Of a stretch of DNA of 64,000 nucleotides, positions 50,185 through 58,227 are shown in pieces. The stretch comes from Microbacterium terrisoli. GTDB taxonomy: Bacteria > Actinomycetota > Actinomycetes > Actinomycetales > Microbacteriaceae. Where the stretch lies: positions 1,736,001 to 1,800,000 of the forward strand of contig NZ_CP133019.1 in assembly GCF_030866805.1 (NCBI RefSeq). Direction: 5' to 3'. Position 1 is the first letter of the stretch, and every line of letters begins with the position of its first letter. A program made the position numbers and the translations under genes. Under the pieces are notes generated by a model. The model ran no database searches. It was not told the origin of the DNA and saw only the letters and a list, made by a program, of their open reading frames with translations.

Positions 50185-51212
50185 GCGGGCGGTACGAGGT
50201 CGATCTGCGGCAGTTCTCCGCGAATCTGCACCGGGTGCGCGAGGTCCTGGCCCCGGCCGCACACATGCTAGTGGTCAAGGACGACGCCTACGGACACGGA
50301 CTGGGTCCGATCGTCGAGTGCGCGGTGGCAGAAGGCGTGCGGTGGTTCGGGACGTTCGACGTGCCGACAGCTGTCGCCGTTCGCGCGTCGGCGGGCCCCG
50401 CGCCCAGAATCATCGCGTGGACCGTCTACGACGATGCCGACCTCGACGCTGCGCTGGAGGACGGCATCGATCTGGGGCTGGGCACCGCGGAGCTGATCGG
50501 CCGGACGGCAGCCTGGGCCCGTGCACGCTCTGCCACCGTGCGAGTGCATCTGAAGATCGACACCGGACTGCACCGCAATGGCATCAGACCCGAGGACTGG
50601 CAGAGCGCAGTCGACGCGGCCCTTGCCGCCCGGGCCGAGGGGGTGCTGGAGATCGCGGGTGCCTGGAGCCACATCGCCGAGGCATCCGATGCCGAGGACG
50701 ACGCGGCACGGGCGGTGTTCGTGAACGGGCTGAGGGCGTTCGGCGCACACAGACCTCTGCGCCACCTGGCCGCCAGTGCGGCGGCCTTCGCCCGCCCGGA
50801 CTTCCGGTTCGACCTGGCACGCATCGGCGCCTTCTCGTACGGCATCCGCCCCGCAGGCGGACCCTCAGACGGCGAGCTCGGCATCCGTCCGATCGGCACC
50901 GTCTGCGCGACCGCCACGCACGTGGCCGCCGACGCTGTCGTTCTGGACGTGGGCGCGCTGGACGGCCTGGACTCGCGGCTTGCAGGCAGGCTGACGGTCG
51001 GCACGCCCGCGGGGGAGCGGTTGCTGCTCGAGGTCGGCGACACCTGGTCTCGCGCAGCCGGCTGGCCGGGTGCGCAAGCGGGCGATGATGTGGCACTGTT
51101 CGGCGGTCGCGCACCGATGACCGCCACCGACGTCGCCGAGATGCTGGACACGATCGGCGAAGAGGTCGTGCTGCGCGTGTCGCCGCGTCTGCCGCGGCAC
51201 TACGTGCGCTGA
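50181..51212 (+). CDS. Alanine-racemase-like protein: intact PLP barrel, C-terminal Tyr segment lost
   Basis: 343 residues. The PLP barrel is complete: VVKDDAYGHG with the Schiff-base Lys33, HLKIDTGLHRNGI and the later FDLARIGAFSYGIRP. In the C-terminal domain the catalytic GYADG motif reads GALDG (residues 258-262), the VSYG segment is missing, and the CMDQ loop is lost. The fold end RLPRHYVR survives. It therefore lacks the base contributed to the partner active site. GTG 50181 overlaps the stop of the preceding gene, which supplies exactly those parts. It may still act as a lyase or non-racemase PLP protein alone. Confidence 0.8.
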   Translation: MSGRYEVDLRQFSANLHRVREVLAPAAHMLVVKDDAYGHGLGPIVECAVAEGVRWFGTFDVPTAVAVRASAGPAPRIIAWTVYDDADLDAALEDGIDLGLGTAELIGRTAAWARARSATVRVHLKIDTGLHRNGIRPEDWQSAVDAALAARAEGVLEIAGAWSHIAEASDAEDDAARAVFVNGLRAFGAHRPLRHLAASAAAFARPDFRFDLARIGAFSYGIRPAGGPSDGELGIRPIGTVCATATHVAADAVVLDVGALDGLDSRLAGRLTVGTPAGERLLLEVGDTWSRAAGWPGAQAGDDVALFGGRAPMTATDVAEMLDTIGEEVVLRVSPRLPRHYVR

Positions 51213-51214
51213 GA

Positions 51215-51250
51215 CGACGAAAGCGGGCCGGAGACCGGACCCGCTCTCGT
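51215..51250. terminator. Bidirectional hairpin after the racemase-like pair
   Basis: A nested stem GACGA-AGCGGG-CCGG with its complement CCGG-CCCGCT-TCGTC, with small bulges, between convergent genes. Confidence 0.7.
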
Positions 51251-51269
51251 CAGTCGCTGGGGCGAAGCG

Positions 51270-51303
51270 CAGACGGCTTCGTTCAGACGGCTTCGTTCAG
51301 ACG
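51270..51303. repeat. 14-bp tandem duplication across a stop codon
   Basis: CAGACGGCTTCGTT occurs twice in direct contact (51270-51283 and 51284-51297), plus a further CAGACG. The stop codon of the DUF7455 gene lies exactly at the junction (51283-51285). Confidence 0.85.
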
Positions 51304-51504
51304 CGCCGTCTCGTCGTGCCACGACGTGGCGATCGCGCGAAGCTTCTCTTCGTATTTGTGTCCGTGGTGTGCGCAGAACAGCAGTTCGCTGCCGTTGACC
51401 TGAGCTGCGATGTACGCCTGCGCGCCGCAGGCGTCACAGCGATCCATCGCCGTCAGGCGGTATTCGACGATGCCCTGCTCCTCGGGCGTGGTGAGTGTGT
51501 TCAT
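51283..51504 (-). CDS. Small zinc-binding DUF7455-like protein
   Basis: 73 residues. A treble-clef-like pattern is present: C-x2-C in DRCDACGAQAYIAA, then LLFCAHHGHKYEEKL. Actinobacteria usually keep this small protein close to sigA or the second gyrB-like gene, as here. The function is unknown. The C-terminus LNEAV is encoded within a 14-bp tandem duplication that also creates the stop codon. Confidence 0.8.
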   Translation of the reverse strand: MNTLTTPEEQGIVEYRLTAMDRCDACGAQAYIAAQVNGSELLFCAHHGHKYEEKLRAIATSWHDETARLNEAV

Positions 51505-51655
51505 CGTCGGCCTCCCCGTCCGTCTCGATCGAACCGTTCAAGAAATACAACCACGCCCCGGCAGGGCGAATGCCGGGAAACAGCAGCAGTTCGCTCAGCG
51601 CGTACGCAAACGGGCCGACCCGCGTGGCAACGCGGCCTCGCGCGCGGCGCTGGAT

Positions 51656-51668
51656 ATCCTTGATGATT
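51656..51668 (+). promoter_or_regulatory. -10-like element for leaderless parE-type gene
   Basis: TATCCT at 51656-51661, seven bases before GTG 51669. It argues against the in-frame ATG at 51663, which would lie upstream of the expected transcript start. Confidence 0.5.
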
Positions 51669-53738
51669 GTGACCTCTGAGTATTCCGCCCATCATCTGCA
51701 GGTGCTCGAAGGGCTCGAGGCGGTCCGCAAGCGGCCTGGCATGTACATCGGCTCGACCGATTCGCGCGGCCTCATGCACTGCCTGTGGGAGATCATCGAC
51801 AACTCCGTCGATGAGGCTCTCGGCGGGTTCGGTGAGCGCATCGACGTGGTCCTGTTCCCCGATGGCAGCGTCGAGGTCCGCGACCAGGCCCGTGGCATCC
51901 CCGTCGACATCGAGCCGCGCACCGGGCTGTCGGGCGTGGAGGTGGTGTTCACCAAGCTGCACGCGGGCGGCAAGTTCGGCACCGGGTCGTACAGTGCCTC
52001 CGGTGGGCTGCACGGTGTGGGCGCCTCGGTGGTCAACGCCCTCTCCGAGCGGCTGGATGTCGAAGTCGATCGCGAGGGCAAGACCTGGGCGATGTCGTTC
52101 CGGCGCGGAGAGCCGGGTGTGTTCGACGGCGAGGGGCCCGACGCGCCCTTCACCCCCTTCGAGAAGGCGAGCACGCTGCGGGTCGTGGGCAAGGTCGCCA
52201 AGAAGGTCACCGGCACCCGGATCCGCTACTGGGCCGACCGTCAGATCTTCACAAAGGACGCAGCGTTCGGCTTCACCGAGCTCGAACAGCGCGTGCGCCA
52301 GACGGCGTTCCTGGTGCCGGGGCTCGAGCTGGTCATCCGCGACGAACGCAACGGCGACTCCACTGAGTCGGTGTTCCGCTTCGACGGCGGCATCTCCGAG
52401 TTCGCCGAGTTCCTCGCCCCCGACGCGCCGGTGACCGACACCTGGCGGCTGACCGGATCGGGATCGTTCAGCGAGACAGTGCCGGTGCTGCAGCCCACCG
52501 GAGCGATGATTCCCACCGAGATCGAGCGGCGGTGCGATGTGGATGTCGCCGTGCGGTGGGGGACCGGATACGAGACCGTCACCCGCTCGTACGTCAACAT
52601 CATCGCCACGCCCAAGGGCGGTACTCACCAGCAGGGGTTCGAACAGGGACTGGTCAAGGCGATCCGCTCGCAGATCGATCAGAACGCCCGCAAGCTGAAG
52701 GTGGGCAACGACAAGCTCGAGAAGGACGACATGCTGGCCGGCATGACCGTCGTGTTGACGGTACGACTGCCCGAGCCTCAGTTCGAGGGACAGACCAAAG
52801 AAGTGCTCGGCACGCCCGCGGTGCGTCAGATCGTCTCGAATGTCGTGAACAAGGAGCTGACGGCGCAGCTGACCTCGTCAAAGCGCGACGACAAGGCTCA
52901 GGCGAGCCAGCTGCTGGACAAGATCGTCTCGGAGATGAAGGCGCGCATCTCGGCGCGCACGCACAAAGAGACGCAGCGGCGCAAGAACGCCCTCGAATCC
53001 TCGTCGCTTCCGGTGAAGCTCGTCGATTGCCGCTCCAACGATGTCGCGCAATCCGAGCTGTTCATCGTCGAGGGGGATTCGGCGCTGGGCACCGCGAAGC
53101 TCGCGCGCGACAGCGAGCACCAGGCGCTGCTGCCGATCCGCGGCAAGATCCTCAACGTGCAGAAGGCGTCGATCAGCGACATGCTCTCCAACGCCGAGTG
53201 CGCCGCGATCATCCAATCCGTGGGGGCCGGGTCGGGGCGCACGTTCGATCTCAGCGCCGCACGCTACGGCAAGATCATCATGATGAGCGATGCCGATGTC
53301 GACGGTGCGCACATCCGGACCCTGCTGCTGACCCTGTTCTTCCGTTACATGCGGCCGCTCATCGAGGCGGGTCGTGTCTTCGCCGCCGTTCCGCCGCTGC
53401 ACCGGGTGATCGCGATCAACCCGGGCTCCAAGCCCAACGACATGATCTACACCTACAGCGAGCAGGAGCTTCATGCGCTGCTGACCAAGCTCACCAAGGC
53501 GGGCAGGCGCTGGCAGGAGCCAGTGCAGCGCTACAAGGGCCTGGGCGAGATGGATGCCGAGCAGCTCGCCTCCACCACGATGGATCGCTCGGGACGCCTC
53601 CTGCGGCGCGTGCACGTGGACGACGCAGAGGCCGCCGCGCGGGTGTTCGAGATGTTGATGGGCAGTGATGTGGCCCCGCGCCGCTCGTTCATCGTCGACT
53701 CGAGCGACCGGCTCGTGCGTGACCGCATCGACGCCTGA
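51669..53738 (+). CDS. parE: Type IIA DNA topoisomerase subunit B (ParE/second GyrB)
   Basis: 689 residues. The GHKL ATPase domain has DNSVDEALGG, the ATP lid GGLHGVGASVVNALS and a QTK-like loop. The TOPRIM domain has LFIVEGDSALGTAKLAR and MMSDADVDGAHIRTLLL. EGDSA-LGTAK rather than the EGDSAGGSAK of GyrB suggests the second topoisomerase, ParE. It needs a ParC/GyrA-type partner, not present in this window. The start is GTG 51669, judged from TATCCT spacing. It is divergent from the DUF7455 gene. Confidence 0.9.
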   Translation: MTSEYSAHHLQVLEGLEAVRKRPGMYIGSTDSRGLMHCLWEIIDNSVDEALGGFGERIDVVLFPDGSVEVRDQARGIPVDIEPRTGLSGVEVVFTKLHAGGKFGTGSYSASGGLHGVGASVVNALSERLDVEVDREGKTWAMSFRRGEPGVFDGEGPDAPFTPFEKASTLRVVGKVAKKVTGTRIRYWADRQIFTKDAAFGFTELEQRVRQTAFLVPGLELVIRDERNGDSTESVFRFDGGISEFAEFLAPDAPVTDTWRLTGSGSFSETVPVLQPTGAMIPTEIERRCDVDVAVRWGTGYETVTRSYVNIIATPKGGTHQQGFEQGLVKAIRSQIDQNARKLKVGNDKLEKDDMLAGMTVVLTVRLPEPQFEGQTKEVLGTPAVRQIVSNVVNKELTAQLTSSKRDDKAQASQLLDKIVSEMKARISARTHKETQRRKNALESSSLPVKLVDCRSNDVAQSELFIVEGDSALGTAKLARDSEHQALLPIRGKILNVQKASISDMLSNAECAAIIQSVGAGSGRTFDLSAARYGKIIMMSDADVDGAHIRTLLLTLFFRYMRPLIEAGRVFAAVPPLHRVIAINPGSKPNDMIYTYSEQELHALLTKLTKAGRRWQEPVQRYKGLGEMDAEQLASTTMDRSGRLLRRVHVDDAEAAARVFEMLMGSDVAPRRSFIVDSSDRLVRDRIDA

Positions 53739-53766
53739 TCCGTCGGGAACGACGCCGCGGCTGACT

Positions 53767-53778
53767 TAGGGTTGATGG
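53767..53778 (+). promoter_or_regulatory. -10-like element for leaderless lnt
   Basis: TAGGGT at 53767-53772, six bases before GTG 53779. Confidence 0.5.
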
Positions 53779-55311
53779 GTGCCCGAACACCGCGCCTCGT
53801 CGCGCCCTCTGCTTAGGTTGGGCGTGGCCGCCTTCCTGGCCGCCGTCGCCGGTGCGAGCCTCACCCTGGCGTTTCCCGCAGCGAGCTGGTGGCCGATCGC
53901 GTTTCCGGCCGTCGCCCTGGCGCTGCTGACGCTGATCGGTCGGCGAGTGTGGGGTGCCGTGCTGGTCGGCTTCATCTTCGGGATCGCCTTCTTCCTGATC
54001 AATGTGTCCTTCACCGCCCGCTATCTGGGCCCGGTGCCGTGGCTCGCGCTGTCTGTGCTGGAAGCGGTTCTGACCGCGGCGTTCGCCATCCCGATCGCCC
54101 TGGCGTATCGCTGGTGGCCTTCACGACGCGCCTGGTGGCGCCTGGTGGCGCTCCCTGCCCTCGTGGCGGGGCTGTGGACCATGCGGGAGCAGATCCTCGG
54201 CTCCTGGCCCTATGGCGGCTTTCCGTGGGGCAGGATCGGCGTGACACAGGTCTCCGGTCCGTTCGCGCCGGTGGCCTCATGGGTCGGGATGAGCGGCGTG
54301 ACCTTCCTGGTCGTGTTCGTCTGCGCTGCGGCGATCGAATATGTGCGCGTGCGGCGCCTGCGCGACGTGCGCACCGCGCTGCCTGCCGTGGTGGCGCTGG
54401 CGCTGCTCGCGTTCGTTCCCCAGTTCTCGACCGCATCGGCCGGGTCGATGCGGGTCGGCGCGGTGCAGGGCAATGGGCCCACCGGCTACTTCGACAGGCG
54501 CGCCCCCGGTGAGGTCTTGAACGCCCAGCTGAAGGCGACCGCACCCTTGGTTGGAGAGAAGATGGACGTGCTGCTGTGGCCGGAAGGCGGCGTGGACTCC
54601 GATCCGACCAACGATGACACGACGGCAGAAGTGCTCGACCGGCTGTCAGAGGCGGTGGATGCCCCGCTGATCATCAGCGCCGTCACCCAGCGCGGAGCGG
54701 ACCTGTACAACTCCTCGCTGCTGTGGAAGGCCGGCGCGCAGAACCCGGTCCGGATCTACGACAAACGGCATCCGGTGCCCTTCGGCGAGTACGTGCCCGA
54801 TCGCTGGCTGTACCGCTTCTTCGCCCCCGACCTGATCGATCTGATCCAGCGGGAGTACACGCCGGGCACCAGGCCTCCGGTGTTCGATGTCAACGGCGTC
54901 GGCGTCGGTCTGGCGATCTGCTTCGACGTGATCTATGACGACGTCATCTGGGACGGCGCGCGGGACGGCGCGCAGGTGTACATGTTCCAGACGAACAACG
55001 CCGACTTCCGGGGCACCGACGAGAATCTGCAGCAGCTGGCGTTCGCCCGCATGCGCGCGATCGAGACGGGGCGCGCGGTCGTGAACCTTTCCACCGTGGG
55101 CACGAGCCAGATCATCGCGCCTGACGGCACCGAGATCGACGGTCTGAAGGCAGGGACGGCGGGGGCCATGCTCGACGACGTGCCGTTGAGAGCAGGGCTG
55201 ACGTCCGCCGTGGTCATCGGCCCGACGCTGACAGTCGTGTTCGGGTGGGGGAGTGCGGCCGTCCTGGCCGCCCTGGGCGTTCTCCGGTGGCGCAGACGCC
55301 GTCGCGCATGA
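53779..55311 (+). CDS. lnt: Apolipoprotein N-acyltransferase
   Basis: 510 residues. Around six N-terminal transmembrane spans precede a nitrilase-type domain with the triad Glu in LLWPEGGVDSDP, Lys in YDKRHPVPFGEYVP and Cys in VGLAICFDVIYDD. A last span precedes the basic C-terminus RWRRRRRA. Lnt adds the third acyl chain to lipoproteins in the membrane. This would act on proteins such as the lipoprotein at the left edge. It probably has a leaderless start. Confidence 0.94.
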   Translation: MPEHRASSRPLLRLGVAAFLAAVAGASLTLAFPAASWWPIAFPAVALALLTLIGRRVWGAVLVGFIFGIAFFLINVSFTARYLGPVPWLALSVLEAVLTAAFAIPIALAYRWWPSRRAWWRLVALPALVAGLWTMREQILGSWPYGGFPWGRIGVTQVSGPFAPVASWVGMSGVTFLVVFVCAAAIEYVRVRRLRDVRTALPAVVALALLAFVPQFSTASAGSMRVGAVQGNGPTGYFDRRAPGEVLNAQLKATAPLVGEKMDVLLWPEGGVDSDPTNDDTTAEVLDRLSEAVDAPLIISAVTQRGADLYNSSLLWKAGAQNPVRIYDKRHPVPFGEYVPDRWLYRFFAPDLIDLIQREYTPGTRPPVFDVNGVGVGLAICFDVIYDDVIWDGARDGAQVYMFQTNNADFRGTDENLQQLAFARMRAIETGRAVVNLSTVGTSQIIAPDGTEIDGLKAGTAGAMLDDVPLRAGLTSAVVIGPTLTVVFGWGSAAVLAALGVLRWRRRRRA

Positions 55312-55318
55312 AATGACG

Positions 55319-55344
55319 AATGCCGGCCCCGCGGGGCCGGCATT
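55319..55344. terminator. Bidirectional terminator between lnt and rbpA
   Basis: A perfect 12-bp stem AATGCCGGCCCC/GGGGCCGGCATT with a two-base loop, between convergent stops. Confidence 0.85.
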
Positions 55345-55380
55345 GCAGTGTGGTTCAGACGGGGCGACCGCCCGAACCGC

Positions 55381-55749
55381 TCACGCAGTGAGCTTGGTGT
55401 CGCCGCCGCGGCGTGACCGCAGCAGCGCCAGGCGCTCTTCGAGGAGTTCTTCGAGCTCGGGAATCGTGCGGCGCTCCAGGAGCATGTCCCAGTGCGTACG
55501 CGGCGTCTTGTCGGCGCTGTGGTCGATCGTCGCGGTGCCCTCGCCGATGCGGAGAACAGCCTCGGCGCCGCACGTGCGGCATTCCCAGGTCTCCGGGACC
55601 TCGGCGTCGGCAGCAAAAGTCAGCGTGGTGTCTCGTCCGCATGCCGTGCATGCGTACGTCCTCTGCATGCGCTCATGGAAAATGACGCCCTCTTCGCTCT
55701 GTAAGCTCTGGGCGCCGAGTCGAATGCCGCGCAAACTGCGGTCTGCCAT
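55381..55749 (-). CDS. rbpA: RNA polymerase-binding protein RbpA
   Basis: 122 residues. The N-terminus MADRSLRGIRLGAQSLQSEEG is the RbpA tail. A zinc-ribbon-like core has C-x2-C pairs in YACTACGRD and WECRTCGAEA. The C-terminal sigma-interacting domain includes TPRTHWDMLLERRTIPELEELLEERL. RbpA binds RNA polymerase and the group 1/2 sigma factor and stabilises open complexes in actinobacteria. It works with SigA, encoded 10 kb away. Confidence 0.96.
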   Translation of the reverse strand: MADRSLRGIRLGAQSLQSEEGVIFHERMQRTYACTACGRDTTLTFAADAEVPETWECRTCGAEAVLRIGEGTATIDHSADKTPRTHWDMLLERRTIPELEELLEERLALLRSRRGGDTKLTA

Positions 55750-55842
55750 TGTGTGGTCCTCTCGTCGCTACACAGGTATAACGCGGTGACCTGTGCGCAT
55801 CATCCGAACGCGGCGTGATGCAAGGGCTTTCACAGCCGATGC

Positions 55843-56625
55843 TCAGCGGCCACGGCGGTCCAGTAGATCAAGCCCCGCATCGGCTCTGTCGGTCACGATA
55901 CCGTCCACGCCGAGATCCAGCAGACGGGCCATCTCGGCGGGATCGTCGACCGTCCACACGTGCACTTCCACGCCCCGTTCGTGCGCGGCATCCAGCAGGC
56001 GGGGCGTGAGCAGCCGCAACCGCCCCTGACGCTCTGGAATCTGCAGTGCGTCCACGTCGTCCCACGCACTGTGCGCTGCGCCGGGCAGGTGGGCGGCCAC
56101 CGCCGCGACGATCCGTGCGATCGTCGATCGGCCGCCCGATGTGGCCGGCTCGCCTCCCTCGTGATGGGCAGCGGCCAGAGCGCGTCGACGCCGCACGTCG
56201 GAGAAGCTGGTCAGCAGCACGCGCTGGGCGTGGGCGGCCACGAGCCTGCCGGCCGGCGCGGCCGCGGCATCCGCCTTCACATCGAGATTGAAGCGCACCG
56301 TCGGAAAGGACTCCAGCGCCTGGCGCAACGTGATCAGTCCGCCGCGCTCGGCCATGAGGTCTTCGAGTTCGGCCAGGCGCACCGATGCGATCGGCCGCGG
56401 ATCGCCGGTGACCCGATGGAGGTCGGCGTCATGGAACAGCACGACTTCGCCGTCAGCGGTCAGATGGCAGTCCGACTCCACATAGGTGGCGCCGATGGCG
56501 TGCGCTGCGGCCACGGCGGCGAAGGAGTTCTCCACCACGCCGTCGGCGGCCGACTGCGCCGACACAAACCCCCGATGAGCCAGCACCCGCGGCACGGGGG
56601 ATGCCGCGAACCAGGCGTGGGTCAC
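55843..56625 (-). CDS. Glycerophosphodiester phosphodiesterase
   Basis: 260 residues. The GDPD barrel motifs are present: LAHRGFVSAQSAADGVVENS, YVESDCHLTADGEVVLFHDADL (with the His-Glu-Asp metal site), and VHVWTVDDPAEMARLLDLGV. It hydrolyses glycerophosphodiesters to glycerol 3-phosphate and an alcohol. There is no signal peptide, so it is cytosolic. GTG 56625 overlaps the stop of the SPFH gene, making it the third gene of the nfeD-SPFH-GDPD run. Confidence 0.93.
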   Translation of the reverse strand: MTHAWFAASPVPRVLAHRGFVSAQSAADGVVENSFAAVAAAHAIGATYVESDCHLTADGEVVLFHDADLHRVTGDPRPIASVRLAELEDLMAERGGLITLRQALESFPTVRFNLDVKADAAAAPAGRLVAAHAQRVLLTSFSDVRRRRALAAAHHEGGEPATSGGRSTIARIVAAVAAHLPGAAHSAWDDVDALQIPERQGRLRLLTPRLLDAAHERGVEVHVWTVDDPAEMARLLDLGVDGIVTDRADAGLDLLDRRGR

Positions 56626-57593
56626 GGCGTGGGCGGCGTCAGAGGCGCGTCATGGGTCGGCGGTGCGGCAGCAGGGCCGGTGGTGGGCGCCACGCCGGCG
56701 ATCTTGCCGCTGAATGCTGTCGACATGCCCTTCAGGGCCTCGGTGAACTCGCTCGGGATGATCCACAGTTTGCTCGAGGCGCTGTCGGCGATCTTCGGCA
56801 GCGTCAACAGGTACTGGTAGGCCAGCAGCTTGTCATCCGGCTTGCCCGCGTGGATCGAGTCGAACACCTTCTGGATGGCCTGTGCCTCGCCCTCGGCACG
56901 CAGCACCTGGGCTTGCTTGTCACCCTCCGCCTCGAGGATCTGTGCCTGTCGACGGCCCTCGGCCTCGAGGATCTGCGACTGCTTCGATCCTTCCGCGGTC
57001 AGGATCACGGCACGGCGATCCCGCTCGGCCCGCATCTGCTTCTCCATCGAGTCCTGGATCGACAGGGGCGGGTCGATGGCCTTCAGCTCGACGCGGGACA
57101 CGCGGATGCCCCACTTGCCGGTCGCCTCGTCCAGAACGATGCGCAGCTTGCTGTTGATCTCATCGCGGCTGGTCAGGGCCTCTTCGAGGTTCAGACCGCC
57201 GACCACGTTGCGCAGCGTCGTGGTGGTCAGCTGCTCGACGGCCCCGAGGTAGTTCGCGATCTCGTAGGTTGCGGCACGGGCATCGGTGACCTGGAAGTAG
57301 ACGACGGTGTCGATCGAGACGACGAGGTTGTCCTCGGTGATCACCGGTTGCGGTGGGAACGACACGACCTGCTCACGCATGTCGATCAACGGCCGTAAGT
57401 GGTCGATGAACGGCACCAGCAGGTTCAGACCGGGATCCAGCGTCTTGTGGTAGCGTCCCAGCCGTTCGACCACACCTGCGCTCGCCTGCGGGATGATGCG
57501 GATCGCCCGGGTGATCACGACCACGACCAGGATGAGGATCGCGATGGCCAGGATCCAGCCGATCACGGTCGGGATGAACTGTTCGGGGGTCAT
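56622..57593 (-). CDS. SPFH/Band 7 membrane protein (stomatin-like)
   Basis: 323 residues. An N-terminal transmembrane anchor (VIGWILAIAILILVVVV) leads to the SPFH domain, with IIPQASAGVVERLGRYHKTL and DPGLNLLVPFID. A coiled coil rich in Ala, Glu and Gln with repeated ILEAEG follows, then a Pro/Ala-rich tail. Such proteins oligomerise in membranes and typically pair with NfeD. Its start and stop overlap nfeD and the GDPD gene by four bases each. Confidence 0.93.
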   Translation of the reverse strand: MTPEQFIPTVIGWILAIAILILVVVVITRAIRIIPQASAGVVERLGRYHKTLDPGLNLLVPFIDHLRPLIDMREQVVSFPPQPVITEDNLVVSIDTVVYFQVTDARAATYEIANYLGAVEQLTTTTLRNVVGGLNLEEALTSRDEINSKLRIVLDEATGKWGIRVSRVELKAIDPPLSIQDSMEKQMRAERDRRAVILTAEGSKQSQILEAEGRRQAQILEAEGDKQAQVLRAEGEAQAIQKVFDSIHAGKPDDKLLAYQYLLTLPKIADSASSKLWIIPSEFTEALKGMSTAFSGKIAGVAPTTGPAAAPPTHDAPLTPPTP

Positions 57594-58075
57594 GACTGTT
57601 CTCCCTCGGAGGATTCAGGGTCGTTCGTCACGTAGGCGGTGGCACCGTCGATGCGGTCCACCCGCACATGCGTCTGCGGTGGGATCGTCGTGCTGTCGTC
57701 CGTGGAACGTGCGGTCCAGGTCTCGCCGTTGGAGAGCTTGACCAGGCCGCCCAGGCGCGTGACGGTCGACAGCACCAGGCCCGGCATGCCCAACAGCGCG
57801 GCGACGTTGGACGGGGTGGGGTCTTCGCCGCGTCTGAGCCGTCGCAGCAGCGGAGGCCGCAGCAAGAAGATCAGCAGTGCCGCCACCACGGCGGCGACCA
57901 CGACCTGCAGCCACAGTTCAGCGCCGAACAGGTCGGCGATCAGGCCGGCCAGGCCGCCGATGCCGAGCATGAGGAACGTGAAGTCGAGGGTGAGCATCTC
58001 GATCACGAGGAAGATCGCGATCAGCACGATCCAGCCGATCCACGCGAACTGCGTGATCGCCGCGATGACGTCCAC
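57590..58075 (-). CDS. NfeD family protein
   Basis: 161 residues. Three hydrophobic segments (around WIGWIVLIAIFLVIEML, FLMLGIGGLAGLIADLF and VVVAAVVAALLIFLL) precede a soluble OB-fold domain with GLVKLSNGETWTARS and VRVDRIDGATAYV, the short NfeD type. NfeD proteins work with SPFH proteins encoded next to them. GTG 58075 has a strong GAGGGAGG site. It is first in its operon. Confidence 0.92.
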   Translation of the reverse strand: MDVIAAITQFAWIGWIVLIAIFLVIEMLTLDFTFLMLGIGGLAGLIADLFGAELWLQVVVAAVVAALLIFLLRPPLLRRLRRGEDPTPSNVAALLGMPGLVLSTVTRLGGLVKLSNGETWTARSTDDSTTIPPQTHVRVDRIDGATAYVTNDPESSEGEQS

Positions 58076-58227
58076 CCTGCCTCCCTCAGCATTATGAGTG
58101 TGCTCCTGAACCTAGCATGGCCGGGGTATTCGACCGGGCGGTTGCGGGGCCGATTGATAGGGTCTAATGGCCCGGTCGACCGCTGCGCACGGCACCGGCA
58201 TCCCCGCGAGAATCAGGAGACCTTCCC

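Noticed and set aside
49486..51212. The racemase pair as one pseudogene broken by a frameshift
   Set aside because: Each gene carries its own N-terminal strand and its own C-terminal end, so they are two diverged copies rather than one gene cut in two. Losses are complementary and the frames are otherwise intact.
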